Origin: Ciona savignyi
Lineage: Eukaryota > Chordata > Ascidiacea > Phlebobranchia > Cionidae
DNA length: 64,000 nucleotides
Direction of reading: 5' to 3'
Assembly (NCBI GenBank): GCA_000149265.1
Contig: CH003228.1
Coordinates: 2,086,386 to 2,150,385, forward strand
Shown here: one piece after another, positions 14,084 to 24,600 of the stretch
Position numbering within the stretch: position 1 is the stretch's first letter
Layout of the letters: every line of letters starts with the position of its first letter
Notes under the pieces: model-generated
Seen by the model: the letters and a program-made list of their open reading frames with translations, nothing else
Databases searched by the model: none
Told to the model about the DNA's origin: nothing
Made by a program: the position numbers and the translations under genes

Positions 14084-14249
14084 ACCGAAATTGAGTGGCT
14101 TGATTTTGCGCTGTTTTTATCATATCGTTGTAAGCATAATTACTTTTATTATTATAAGCCACATATGGGCTTGGAATACGAAATATGAGTACAAGTTTAA
14201 ACAAGGAGTTAAAACAACGTTACTAAAATAGTTCTGGTTTTAGTGAGTT

Positions 14250-14332
14250 TGTGAAACTGGTCGCCAGCCAGTTCTTGGGCAAGGAACTTGGACATGAACC
14301 CAATGGGTTAATGGGTTCTATTTAATTGACCA
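14250..14332 (+). repeat. SINE middle fragment
   Basis: It carries the 'gaaactggtcgccagccagt', 'cttgggcaagg' and 'cccaatgggttaatgggttcta' blocks of the local SINE family. Both the tRNA-like head and the 3' end are missing. Confidence 0.6.
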
Positions 14333-14882
14333 AACATCTCAACCTCCCAATTACGTCGGTTGCATTAACCAACATAAAAATCTGTAATTTTGGTGAAACA
14401 ATGACATTAGGAAGAATCCTTTTATTATAGCATAACGGTCATATGTCGGTAAACTTGTAATATGGTCGAATTGACATGATCTGTTGTCCATAATTCACCT
14501 CTGGAAAACTGGATATAATATATATATATATAGGCTAGCCTATACACTGTATATAAATATCTAAATTTATAAAAACACAGTTGGTCTGGTTAGAGATATT
14601 TTTTTTTATTTTTCTGTCTTTTTATTTAGATAAAAAAATTTGCAACTAAAAATAAAACTCTTCCCATCAATTAAAAAAAAAATTGCAACTGAAGTGTTGC
14701 TAAAGAGCCTTTTAACATCAGAGGATAACATTGTTTTAGAAGTAGGTTCTTATTTGCAATGATTGTTGGTAAAAGCACAATTACCTCGGTTGGGCAAGTA
14801 TCTCGGGTAGCCGAACTACAAGTTCGTAGTTGTTAGACCCGTATAGGGGTAAAGCCGAATGGTTAACGCGACGGATGCAAAT

Positions 14883-15022
14883 AAACCGAACAGCGTGGTG
14901 GGTTAAAGCGTTGCCCCTACCAAACTAAAGTAATGTTTTAAATACACAACACACTAGAATAGCTTTGTTAACCCAACGGTGGGCACGTGGTAATCTGAAG
15001 ATTGCGTTTTTTCTATTCAAGG
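14883..15022 (+). repeat. SINE fragment
   Basis: The blocks 'acacaacacactagaatagc', 'gttaacccaacggtgggcac' and 'gtaatctgaagattgcg' match the 3' half of the local SINE family. A 'gccgaatggttaacgcg' A-box-like segment lies just upstream, near 14853. Confidence 0.6.
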
Positions 15023-15947
15023 CATATGGTAGGAATGGTGGTGGAAGTCGGACGGACAACAAAACCATCGACATAACGCTTACTCGTAAGAGCTGATATT
15101 TCTGCCTACCTTCTTCCATAGAATAGCCGAACACTGAGCAGCTGGACCCGCAAAACAGATTACCGTAGTTCCCCCGCTATTAACAGGTGTCAGTGGCTAT
15201 CAAGTCTACTTTCCTGAGAGAGCCCTAATAACCCTCAACGCAGCCTGATTGAAAATAGAAGAAGTATTTTGCTGAACGTTTACCTAATATGAAAATTATT
15301 ATTTTGTTTTTTTTATGCAAAACATTTCTTTGCTCTTTTAGATGGTAATAACTGGATGTTTATTATAACAATACCCTCCCTTATCTTTATAACCTACCAA
15401 TTAAAATGATGTAAATCTGTTTTTTAAGGTTTGTTGATCAATATATAATACCGGCAGACAGTAACACGATCAACAATTGCTTTCACATCTGAGTGTTTTT
15501 GCAAGTATGTTGTATGAACACAGTAATATAATGCACACTTGCATTAGTAATGTAGGTCCGATAAAAGCTGGTTATGCCATTTAAATTGTCCACAAAAAAT
15601 GAATGAGATTTTTCCATCCTCTGGAACAAAACCGGAATATCCCATGGTATTCGAACAATGCAATCCATAGATAAACAGTAATGTGTTCCAGTTATGCCAT
15701 TTCCATATCCAGGAGACTTCCAATACTCTTCGCCTGATAGTGTGAGAAGAGGAAAGGTGGCAACCGTTTACTTTCAATATTTTCCTGGATTAAACACAGA
15801 AATTGGCTGTCGATAAATTACAAACTTAAAACTAAATAATATGAAAAAACAAACACACGCATATATTGAAACATTTGCAATTCCAACATCAGTGTTGTTA
15901 ATTTTTATATTTTGCGTTTTTTTATCAGATTTTTCCAGGCTCTAAAC

Positions 15948-16365
15948 CAGTGCTTCCCAACCCGAGTCCGCGGTCTTAAATAAGTCCTTGGAAGTTTAAA
16001 TGAGTCCGCAAGCACATCAACAATTTGAAAAACTTTTATTTAATTTTATCGTTATAAACAGCAGTGATATGTTTTTATCAACGAGACATTGTAACTCAAG
16101 GTAATTTTAAGTTTGCAACCAACTGATTTTAAGTAACAAAATGGAAGTTTATTATTCATAGCACTCGCTTTGGTTGTTCCATAATACCGTAGTGGATGAG
16201 TAACCTATTTCATATAGTCCTTAATAAGTTTTGTAGTGTATCATATGCACATAGTCTAGTTACGCTACACTTTTGACGCTAATTGAAATTTGATGCACTT
16301 TGAGTCCACAAAGACTTTCCCTGGTAAGGAAATAGTCCGCGACCAAAAAAGGTTGGGAAATTCTG
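15948..16365. mobile_element. Non-autonomous hAT MITE (418 bp)
   Basis: The left end is CAGTGCTTCCCAACC and the right end is GGTTGGGAAATTCTG, an imperfect inverted repeat. The extended ends also match ('gagtccgcggtc' against 'agtccgcgacc'). An identical 8-bp direct repeat, ctctaaac, flanks it at 15940-15947 and 16366-16373. An 8-bp duplication with CAG...CTG ends is the hAT signature. It has no coding capacity. A mutated right terminus suggests it is older than the element in NuMA intron 5. Confidence 0.85.
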
Positions 16366-16394
16366 CTCTAAACATTGAATTATATAACTGTTTC

Positions 16395-16565
16395 GACCGG
16401 TTAGTCTGACAGTTTAGTGTGGTGCCATTCCGCCAAAAGCTAACAGGTTCGAAACTGGTCGCTAGCTAGTCGGTTGTGTCCTTGGGCAAGGCACTTAACA
16501 GACATAAATTCCCAAACCCAGCAGATTAATGGGTTCTACCAAATTGAAGGAACGTGTGAATCATA
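16395..16565 (+). repeat. SINE with tRNA-like head
   Basis: It starts 'gaccggttagtctgacagtt' (A-box-like), has 'ggttcgaaactggtcgc' (B-box-like), then 'cttgggcaaggcacttaac' and 'attaatgggttctaccaaatt'. The 3' end is missing. It sits just beyond the 3' end of the SCNM1 gene. Confidence 0.7.
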
Positions 16566-16728
16566 GCGAATTAAAAAGTATATGTATCTTATTAAAAAGT
16601 CAACCTAACAAATGTAAAATGCCATTTGCGAAATAATGTTGTCTTATTATTCATAAAAGCAACAATTTGTGATATGATGGTAATAATGCTAGAGGTGATT
16701 TGGTAATTTAATTATGGTACCTGGAATT

Positions 16729-19605
16729 TTATGAAGGTGGTTCTTCATCCGAATCAAACTCAACTTCAGGATCTTTCAACCAATTTCCACAGTTATCTCT
16801 TTTCCAACCTTGACTAAGGAAAATAAATTTCAATGAAAGAAAAAATGGTATTTTAATAAATTTAGTTTATAGAATATTTTGAACTGTAATTTAAACAAAA
16901 TTAAATTTCTGCCTTATAGTATTCACACTTTATTGGATTGGTTTATTTGCAATGCTACTTTATATTGTTATTATTTTTTTAACAAATGTTCACCTTAGAT
17001 ATGTAAGTTCTTCCTTATGTTTTTTTTCTTTTTCTTCTTGGCTTAATTTAGAAAAATCTCTTTTCTGTAAAACGAAATAATTTAAATATAAATCTAATTA
17101 GAAAAAATTTATAATTTTTAAGTAAGTATTTTACTTCAACATGTTGCAATGATTTGGTCTTTGCTACTTTCTCCAAACAAGATGCACGATGTTGAGAGGA
17201 TGGTTGCTTCAGTTGTCGCATGCCTATGAATTTTAGGTTAATTACACAAAAAACAAATATATTTTTTTCTAACTAAAATTTAAAAATAAATAAATTGAAA
17301 TTAGTTGGACACACAGAACCCATTGGTAAAGTAATCTTACCCACTTATAAATGACTTTATTGCTAAAGTCATAAAATCATCATTCCTTGTTATGCATCCC
17401 ACACATACACACCAGGAATTTGTGTTTTCACTTTCAGCTTGTTTGTACTTTCAGGATCAGTAGAAGGAATCAGCTGAAGTTTAAGTTTAGGTTGCAGTTT
17501 ATGGTTCCCAGTTTTATGCAACGTTTGTTGATGAAGAGTTGAAGAACATAGCATTTCATCTTTCTTCTTCTTGAGATAACTACAATTTTCTCCCTAAATA
17601 CCGGTATAAGAAAATGGTGTGATGATTTTCATTTTAAGTGGGATAGCAATTAGAAAAGATGGCTAGATCACCATGCAGTGTGTCAAAAATGTATTGTCTG
17701 CAAATGCATGACTTATAATTTACAACTTTTTTGAGTCTTTATTCCAATTGTCCAAAATATGTAGTCATTTATACTCTCAAGTGTAAAACCGTTTTTATTA
17801 TTGTAAAATTTAGCACAGAGTGATTAGTGGTTATTTCTTTCCATGACAATAGTATATTAAAATGTGTGTGTTAGTTTAACTTGGAACTGTTGTGGGTAAA
17901 GCATATAAAATGCATCACAATTGGACTTTAAATATAAAATCTTATATTACCTTATCTTCAGCTTCAATAATTCTTTTGTCAAGCAGTGCAAGGTCTTCAT
18001 GTTTTCGCCTTTTAAAAGTATCCAAATCTAAAATTAAATAACACCAATAGGGTTATGTTTGAATAACATACTGAAAATTGAAATATATACATATCCACTT
18101 AAAATTATTTATGTGCCGATTATTGCTTCATACACTGTTTTATAGTAGTGGATTAAAAACCATTTGGGTTTAAGAATGTGCATACCATGAATATGAAACA
18201 TTGGACAAACAGTATGCGCTCTAGTCAAGGTTTCCTAAATAGTATGCACAATTTAAAAAAGGTGGTAAATGCAATTTGTTTTAATATACTTTACAATTGA
18301 TTTTTTAAGGAAACAAGTGATTAATTTAACGATAGTGCCATTTACGTTTTAAATGTTTTTTTCCTTTGCGATGAATGATCAAGATATCTATGTTATCAAG
18401 AATCGGTCGTCCATGACACACCAAGCATGTTAAACGACCATCACATGTAAATGATGCCTCATCCAATGGAATATCCGGGCCCAACAATTCATTAACTCTT
18501 TTTCTCTGTAAAGGTAGCAGTAGTAAAATAGGTGAACCATGACACAAAACTATTAAATTGGGAGATTTTTCAACACGTATAGAGTTCAAAATAAAACAAT
18601 AACCTTAAAAAAGAGGTTGGCAGTTAAAGCTTAAATTTTTGTTAATTCATATTAATATGCCCTGTAGCTCTGCGGGTTAATGCTTTGCCATTTGTCGTTT
18701 GAAACTAACCGTTAATTGTAAGCCAGTTGTGTTTTTAAGCTAGGGGGATTTAACGAACCCAAAACATTTTGGCAACTGAACAGTGGACACATGTATCAGT
18801 AAATAAATATGACACATATATCAATTAAATGCAACTTTCGGAAGAAATATAATCACAATTCAAATCACCATTGAATGGTAAATCAATGTTAAAAAAATAA
18901 TAAAAAAACACAGAATTAATTTTGCAATCTCTTGCACCGAATTATAGAGGATGTGGGCTAGACTGCTGGCCATATCAATTTGTTTTTAAGTTACGGTACA
19001 GTGACTATTAATATTTATCCCTTAAGTAGGGTAATGCAAGGGGACACAGGAAATAATCAGATATCTGTTGCGGGTCAGAAACTGGTCGCAACCTAGTCGA
19101 TTGCGTCTTTGGGCAAGCGGCAAGGCACTTAATGGACATTGCCTGAACCAAGTGGAATAATGGGTTCTACCAAATTGAAGGAACGTCTGAATCTTGCACA
19201 ACACACTGTAATAGCTCCGGTAACCCGAAGGTGTACATAAGATGATCTGACAATTGCCTGGGTGTTAATGCCCCTTGCGTTGATTAATATACAGGAATAA
19301 ACATTATTGTATATCCTATCCAGATTACCTAGTGGATATCATTGAGTTGCCTATTTTAACGTGTTGTATATCTTTTAAGCAACTACAGAAACATTATTCT
19401 TCTGGTATCAGATGATGTCTGCTAAAAATGCCCTGCCTTAGGACAAAACCGTCTAGCTATCGGCTGCGCCCTGCGCTTAATGTCTGATAGAGTTAACCGG
19501 TCGTAAAAAGAAACAGTGATGGATCTATCTGCAGAACTAAATACAACATCTAACCTTTAATGATCGAAGTAATCCTGTATCGTTACCCTGACGTTTAAAC
19601 GACAT
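16729..19605 (-). CDS. Scnm1: Sodium channel modifier 1 (SCNM1), minor-spliceosome protein
   Basis: Seven exons on the minus strand join in phase into 237 residues: 19555-19605, 18346-18505, 17951-18027, 17413-17593, 17135-17223, 16994-17064 and 16729-16813. The protein starts MSFKRQGND, then RKRVNELLGPDIPLDEAS. A C2H2-type finger follows (CLVC ... HRKGKKH, about residues 45-68). The tail reads YLSQGWKRDNCGNWLKDPEV then EFDSDEEPPS, which matches the C-terminal signature of vertebrate SCNM1. Length is close to the human protein of about 230 residues. The middle (exons 3-6) is basic and poorly conserved, as in the family. SCNM1 is known as a nuclear splicing factor linked to U12-type introns. 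Intron 1 (18506-19554) has collected two SINE copies. Confidence 0.93.
18658..18790 (+). repeat. tRNA-like SINE head in SCNM1 intron 1
   Basis: 'gccctgtagctctgcgggtt' followed by 'aatgc' looks like a tRNA 5' arm and A box, and 'cgtttgaaactaacc' is a B-box-like stretch. 'aagccagttgtgtttttaag' corresponds to the middle of the local SINE family. The copy is diverged. Confidence 0.45.
19060..19300 (+). repeat. SINE, nearly full body, in SCNM1 intron 1
   Basis: It carries the blocks 'cagaaactggtcgcaacc', 'gggcaaggcacttaatgg' (with a small insertion), 'taatgggttctaccaaattg', 'taatagctccggtaacccga' and 'gatctgacaattgcc', and ends at 'aggaataaac'. Only the tRNA-like head is worn. It lies antisense to SCNM1. 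Confidence 0.75.
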
Positions 19606-19890
19606 GTTGTGACTTCGTTTCCAAAAAACGAAAGTAAAGGAATAATCAAAACATATACCGGTATTTATTCAAGCATTCAACGTCACATTTCTTACGACTT
19701 CCTAAAAACAATAAAACATAAATGATATTTGATAATTATACAAACTAACTTTACAACTAGCCTAGTACAGATAAAATTACTGGCTGTTAACAAATTACAT
19801 TATTACCAGTAATGAAAAAATAAATTAGTAAAAGAAGAAATTCTGTTTACCGTATTAATATAGTACGCTTTTCGTAAGTTGCAGATGTCT

Positions 19891-19963
19891 GCCGCCATAG
19901 CTCAGGGGTTAGAGCACTGGTCTTGTAAACCAGGGGTCGTGAGTTCAAATCTCACTGGTGGCT
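19891..19963 (+). tRNA. trnT-UGU: tRNA-Thr (anticodon UGU)
   Basis: All four arms fold. The acceptor GCCGCCA pairs with TGGTGGC (one G-T pair), with discriminator T. The D arm is GCTC...GAGC. The anticodon stem CTGGT/ACCAG encloses CTTGTAA, with anticodon TGT for threonine. The T arm is GTGAG-TTCAAAT-CTCAC. A run of five T (19963-19967) directly follows as a Pol III terminator. There is no intron. The internal A and B boxes are intact, so it is likely functional. Confidence 0.95.
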
Positions 19964-19967
19964 TTTT
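19963..19967 (+). terminator. Pol III T-run terminator of tRNA-Thr
   Basis: Five consecutive T start at the discriminator base of the tRNA gene, the usual RNA polymerase III stop. Confidence 0.7.
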
Positions 19968-21266
19968 GGATCAGCGTGATTTTTCGTTTATTTTAAATCG
20001 GACTTTAGACGATCGATGATGTAACAAATCTTGTTATAAATCATTGAAGCCATAAAGCATAACAATTTAGGATTTTTTTAATGTCATTGTTTCCGTTTCT
20101 ATTTTATGTGTGTTGAATGTCTGATATTAAAAAAAATTCTCAGTAAAATAATTTGGTTATTACCGTAAACGTTTAACATCATGACCAAAACGTGTTTTTG
20201 CAATGTTAATCCAGTTTTGTTTGTAACAAACGAGCAGCTTTGACCCGAGAATCCTTTGGTTTTAAATATTTGACATATTTCTGATTTGTTTTTCGTTTAT
20301 TTAGTTTTTTTTCATGTTTTTATTAAAATTTAAAACAAACATTTATCCAGATTGAGTACAATTATGTACAGTTCACCAAATAAAAGAACATGTGTTGTGA
20401 GTCGTTGATCACGTCGTCGACAAGGGTTACTCGGGTTAAAGTTTTTTTTGATTACAAATGTACGATTGTCACAAACCAAACTATAGCATGACAAAAACAC
20501 ATGTTCTTGCGACTTTTGTTTGAAAAAATAAGCCTAGTTAAGGCACCAATGGGAAATCTATTATGTAGCATACAAACTATTTTGGTCGGGAATACTGCAT
20601 GTTAAAATCAACCCAAAGAAAGTAGACACATTTTTAACACGACAAATTTAGGACCTGTATTTTTAAAACCATTGCAATAAAGATTTAAATAATTGTTTAT
20701 GAGTTTTACCCCCCTGTAAACTGCGATATTTTTTACTTCAAAAAAGACAGTATGCACAGAAAATTGTTTTTTAAGTTCTGCTCGTGCCTTGAACAGCCTA
20801 AAAAGTGCATTACTAATAACGCCTAACGTACGCAGTTCTTCCAGATAGGCTATAAACTAATCTTCATAATACCTCATGGTGAAACAGTTAAATGTGAGGA
20901 CTGGTCAGACCGATGGGTAACATACTATATCCGCACTAAAGTCTATTTGAAGAATACAGCGGTATCTTAAGACACAAAAGGGAATTCTTGTGTATAGGTC
21001 ATACTGGTGTTCAGCAAATAATACAAACCTAATGCCACAATTTAAAGATACTATCAGAGTCATTCTCAGCACTAAAAGACGATAAAATAAATGTAATTTA
21101 AATGCTTGAATGATGAAGAGTTTTATTACTTACCATTCCAAATGATATTGTTATCATAAATACCAGGTACAAACCCGTTAATGACAGGAATAAAGAAACG
21201 TAACACTAGTTTCAACACCGAGTCTCGAAAACCTTAAACAAGGAAAATGCCCAAGGCGACTTATAG

Positions 21267-21274
21267 CTTATATA
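21267..21274 (-). promoter_or_regulatory. TATA box on the minus strand with possible first exon 21134-21237
   Basis: The minus strand reads TATATAAG in a GC-flanked setting. About 130 bases downstream lies a consensus donor (GGAATG|gtaagt, exon end 21134). No ATG opens a frame that reads cleanly into a next exon, so this may be a non-coding first exon, possibly the 5' UTR of SCNM1, or of an unresolved gene. Evidence is limited to the box and the donor. Confidence 0.35.
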
Positions 21275-21637
21275 CCCAGTCAAGCAAGTCAAGACGCATC
21301 CAACTAAGTGATTTTGCGATCGGCCAGCCAATGGTTATGTCTTTTGCTTATTTGCCAATATGTACAAGTCGTTTACTTACCTACTTTATGTTTAAAATTA
21401 TGTTATTAGCTTTGGAGTAGGACTTTGCGGAAAATATTCGTAACGCAGAGCACATTCATCCAGAAGGTATACAGTTGTAATATCCCTCGACGGTTAATTT
21501 AGCCTATAGGCTACTGAAAAGCCATTGTAAAGTATATGTACGTGTAAGTTGCAGATTTATATACAGTAAATATATATATAAAGCTCAGTCTAAACACTTA
21601 ACCTTGTGGTAATCAGTCATAAATACTAAAATACAAA

Positions 21638-24600
21638 ATGTTTAGTATGGCAGGTATAAAAAATCGCTGGGGCTGTTGTCCTGGAAATAGAACTGTATGC
21701 TGTTGTTGCAGTGTACGAACTGGTGCTTCCGTAATTGGCTGGTTCAATTTTGTAAGTATTTAAAATAAAATATTGTTTTAATTTATTTAAATAGATAAAA
21801 GGTGACATGTTTTCTTAATAAAGCAAGAATGAAATTAATTGTCCATCCTAAGTATGAAACAACCGTAGATTACACCTGCTCTGTTTTACAGGTCGTAAAC
21901 TCACTCTATGTTGGGATGTTAGTGTTTGCGCTAGCTAGAATCAAAGAAAATATACACACCCAAGTAAACACTTATCAAGACCACAAAAGGTATTGCAAAA
22001 CAACGTTTCTTTTTATGGTAAATCTTATACTTTGAAAATATGTAGGTTGCTATCTATGCAAACCAACACTAAGGAATTAGCAACGGTTGCGAGAGAAGAA
22101 AACCAGTTTCGTTTGCGTCGCCAAGCCCCAACACAATTCCCCCCAACTAATTCACCTTCACAATTTCCCCCAACTACACAATTCCCCCCTACTAACCCAC
22201 CAACAGAAATTCTCCCAACTAATTCACCAACACAATTTCCCCCAACCAACCCACCAACAGAAATCCCCCCAACTAACCCACCAACAGAAATTCCCTCAAC
22301 TAATCCACCAACAGAAATTCTCCCAACTAACCCACCAACAGAAATCCCCCCAACCAACCCACCAACAGAATTTCCCCCAACTAACCCACCAACAGAAATT
22401 CCCCCAACTAACCCACCTTCACAATTTCCCGCAACTAACCCACCAACAGACTTCCCCCCAACTAATCTACCAACACAATTTCCCCCATTTAACCCACCAA
22501 CAGAAATCCCCCCAACCAACCCACCAACACAATTTCCCCCAACTAACCTACCAACAGAAATCCCCCCAACTAACCCACCAACACAATTTCCCCCAACCAA
22601 CCCGCCTTCACAATTCCCCCCAACTAACCCACCCACACAAAATCCCTCAACTAACCCACCCACACAGTTTTCAACAGCGAAACCAACAACACAAAATCCG
22701 GATACTTTACCATCAAATTCACATCCTCGAAATAGTAAGTTAAACTTTTAATAATTATCATCAATCATTTACTTCATGTCCTGTTTTTTTATAGTTTCGC
22801 TCGAACCGCGGTGCACAGACTCAAATAATTGTTGCCAGCATGGATTACCAAGATGTAAGTCATTCATTGTGTTAAATAAATTTGATACGTGCGTTGAAGG
22901 GTTAACAGAACATTTACTACAGTTTACACTTTTCTTCTGGATGTGGGGAATTTAAAAAAAGGTTGTTACAATAAGTAACTCAACAACATGTTATCGGCGA
23001 ATGGTCGTACAGTTATTATATGGTAGCCAGACCTTTATTGAGTGCTACTTAAAAAAAAACTAACAAGATGGCGCATAATAATGAAGAAATCAGTCTTCAT
23101 TTTTGGATCATATGCTATTTAATCATATTTGTTGATTAAAAATCTGCAAAACAATTTATCCAGGTTTTTAAACATAGATTATAGAAGCTTACAATCATAG
23201 GGTTATAATCCGACCAATCAGTCATGACCTCCCCGACTAAACGGGCATTAAAACTGCTATAGATGGCGTATAGCCAATTAAGACCTCTATGCGCGGCAGG
23301 TTGTGACAAATGGTACCCTTCCTTAGTCATTGTTTTTAAACGAGTGTTTTGCTAAGTAACAATGGTGGTGATTTCCCAATGTTTGAGTTTAGGCTGCAGA
23401 TCCAAGCTTTTTGATTGTAAAAAAATCTAAGACTTTATATGTCAGGATTTTTAGTGACAGCCGTTTTTGTAATATCAGTTTGCATTGGAAAGATATGGAC
23501 AATAATTAGTTGAACGCCTTCTAAAGTCAGCAATTTCATTTTTTGGCATTATGAAGGATCTCTAATGGTTCAATAATCTCTTTAATTCATTGACAACCTT
23601 CTGGGCAGTTTTAATACGACCAGACATGTTGTTCAGAATAATTTCGAAACACGATCAGAAAACAAAACAAAACAACGGACAAATCCAACATAGGTCACAT
23701 AATAGACTTTCGAATAAATGCTGGTTAACGTATAGTGGGTAACGAATGAACTGATTTCGTAAATTGTAGTCTATAGCGATCGAATTGCAAGTTGGATAAC
23801 TCTGCACACCATTTCCTTTAGTTTAATAAGTGGAGTATATATTCAATTCGTTTATTTCAAACATTTATATGTTTGTTTACGTTGCAGTTATACTGATAAC
23901 CTCCTCGAAATCTTGCCAGGAGGCGGAATCAGTTCACGACGACTGCATATGCGAGTTGCTCATGAGTAAGTAATGTATATCGTTATTTCGGACTGGCCAT
24001 TCGCACTAACCCGTCAATCTTTATAGTAAAACTTGTTTTCGGATTAAAAACAACGTAAAATAACTGTCATCTTATAGTGTTCAACACGCGACCGTTATTA
24101 CGTCCTTTATTATAAGTGTGTCGACATGGAAAGCGACCGACAAAGAAGATGCCTCGGGCTTGTATGGCCGGCAATATACATACACATCTTAATATCACTA
24201 TACATTTCTCACAGTTGCAAACGGTCCTGTACCACTGCTGTACAGCAGCACCGCAATTCCAGCCATTATGATCGTATTTAGTATACTTTGGCTCACAACA
24301 GTTGAATCGGTAAATATAATATTTCTCAATAATTAAAAAAAAAGTTTAATCGGCAGAATAATAATTTCTTAAAAATTAATAAATAGCAGGTTTTATTATT
24401 ATCGTTATGACGGCATTTCTTTCATCCTTTCGATAACATATAAAATTTTGTAAAGGCTTGAGCACGTAATATTATTTGTCCTAACCTAACTTACATACTA
24501 ATGACAATAGGCTTGCGTACATTAAAAAGATCCAAACAACGATAATGTTTTTTTTTATTATTTCCCATTACGCCGAATATGTTTCAGCGAACGAAAGGAT

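Larger units (their letters stand above)
14084..16728. other. TE-rich gap between the small membrane-protein gene and SCNM1
   Basis: This 2.6 kb contains two SINE fragments, one hAT MITE with intact target duplications and another SINE, annotated separately. The remainder (15.0-15.9 kb) shows open frames on the minus strand without a start, splice logic or recognisable protein, so I annotate no gene. Confidence 0.5.
19606..21637. other. Divergent gap between SCNM1 and the LAPTM-like gene
   Basis: It contains the tRNA-Thr gene at 19891-19963 and a minus-strand TATA box with a possible first exon near 21.13-21.27 kb. No other gene can be supported; 20.0-21.1 kb is AT-rich and uninformative. 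Confidence 0.5.

Noticed and set aside
22025-22663. Long minus-strand open frame rich in Gly and Val opposite the Thr/Pro repeats
   Set aside because: It is the antisense of a 27-bp periodic coding array, where a missing stop in one unit is missing in all. The plus frame is supported by splicing and by flanking membrane segments.
22131-22716. CRISPR-like array because of regular short repeats
   Set aside because: The units are contiguous coding repeats without unique spacers, in a eukaryotic exon.
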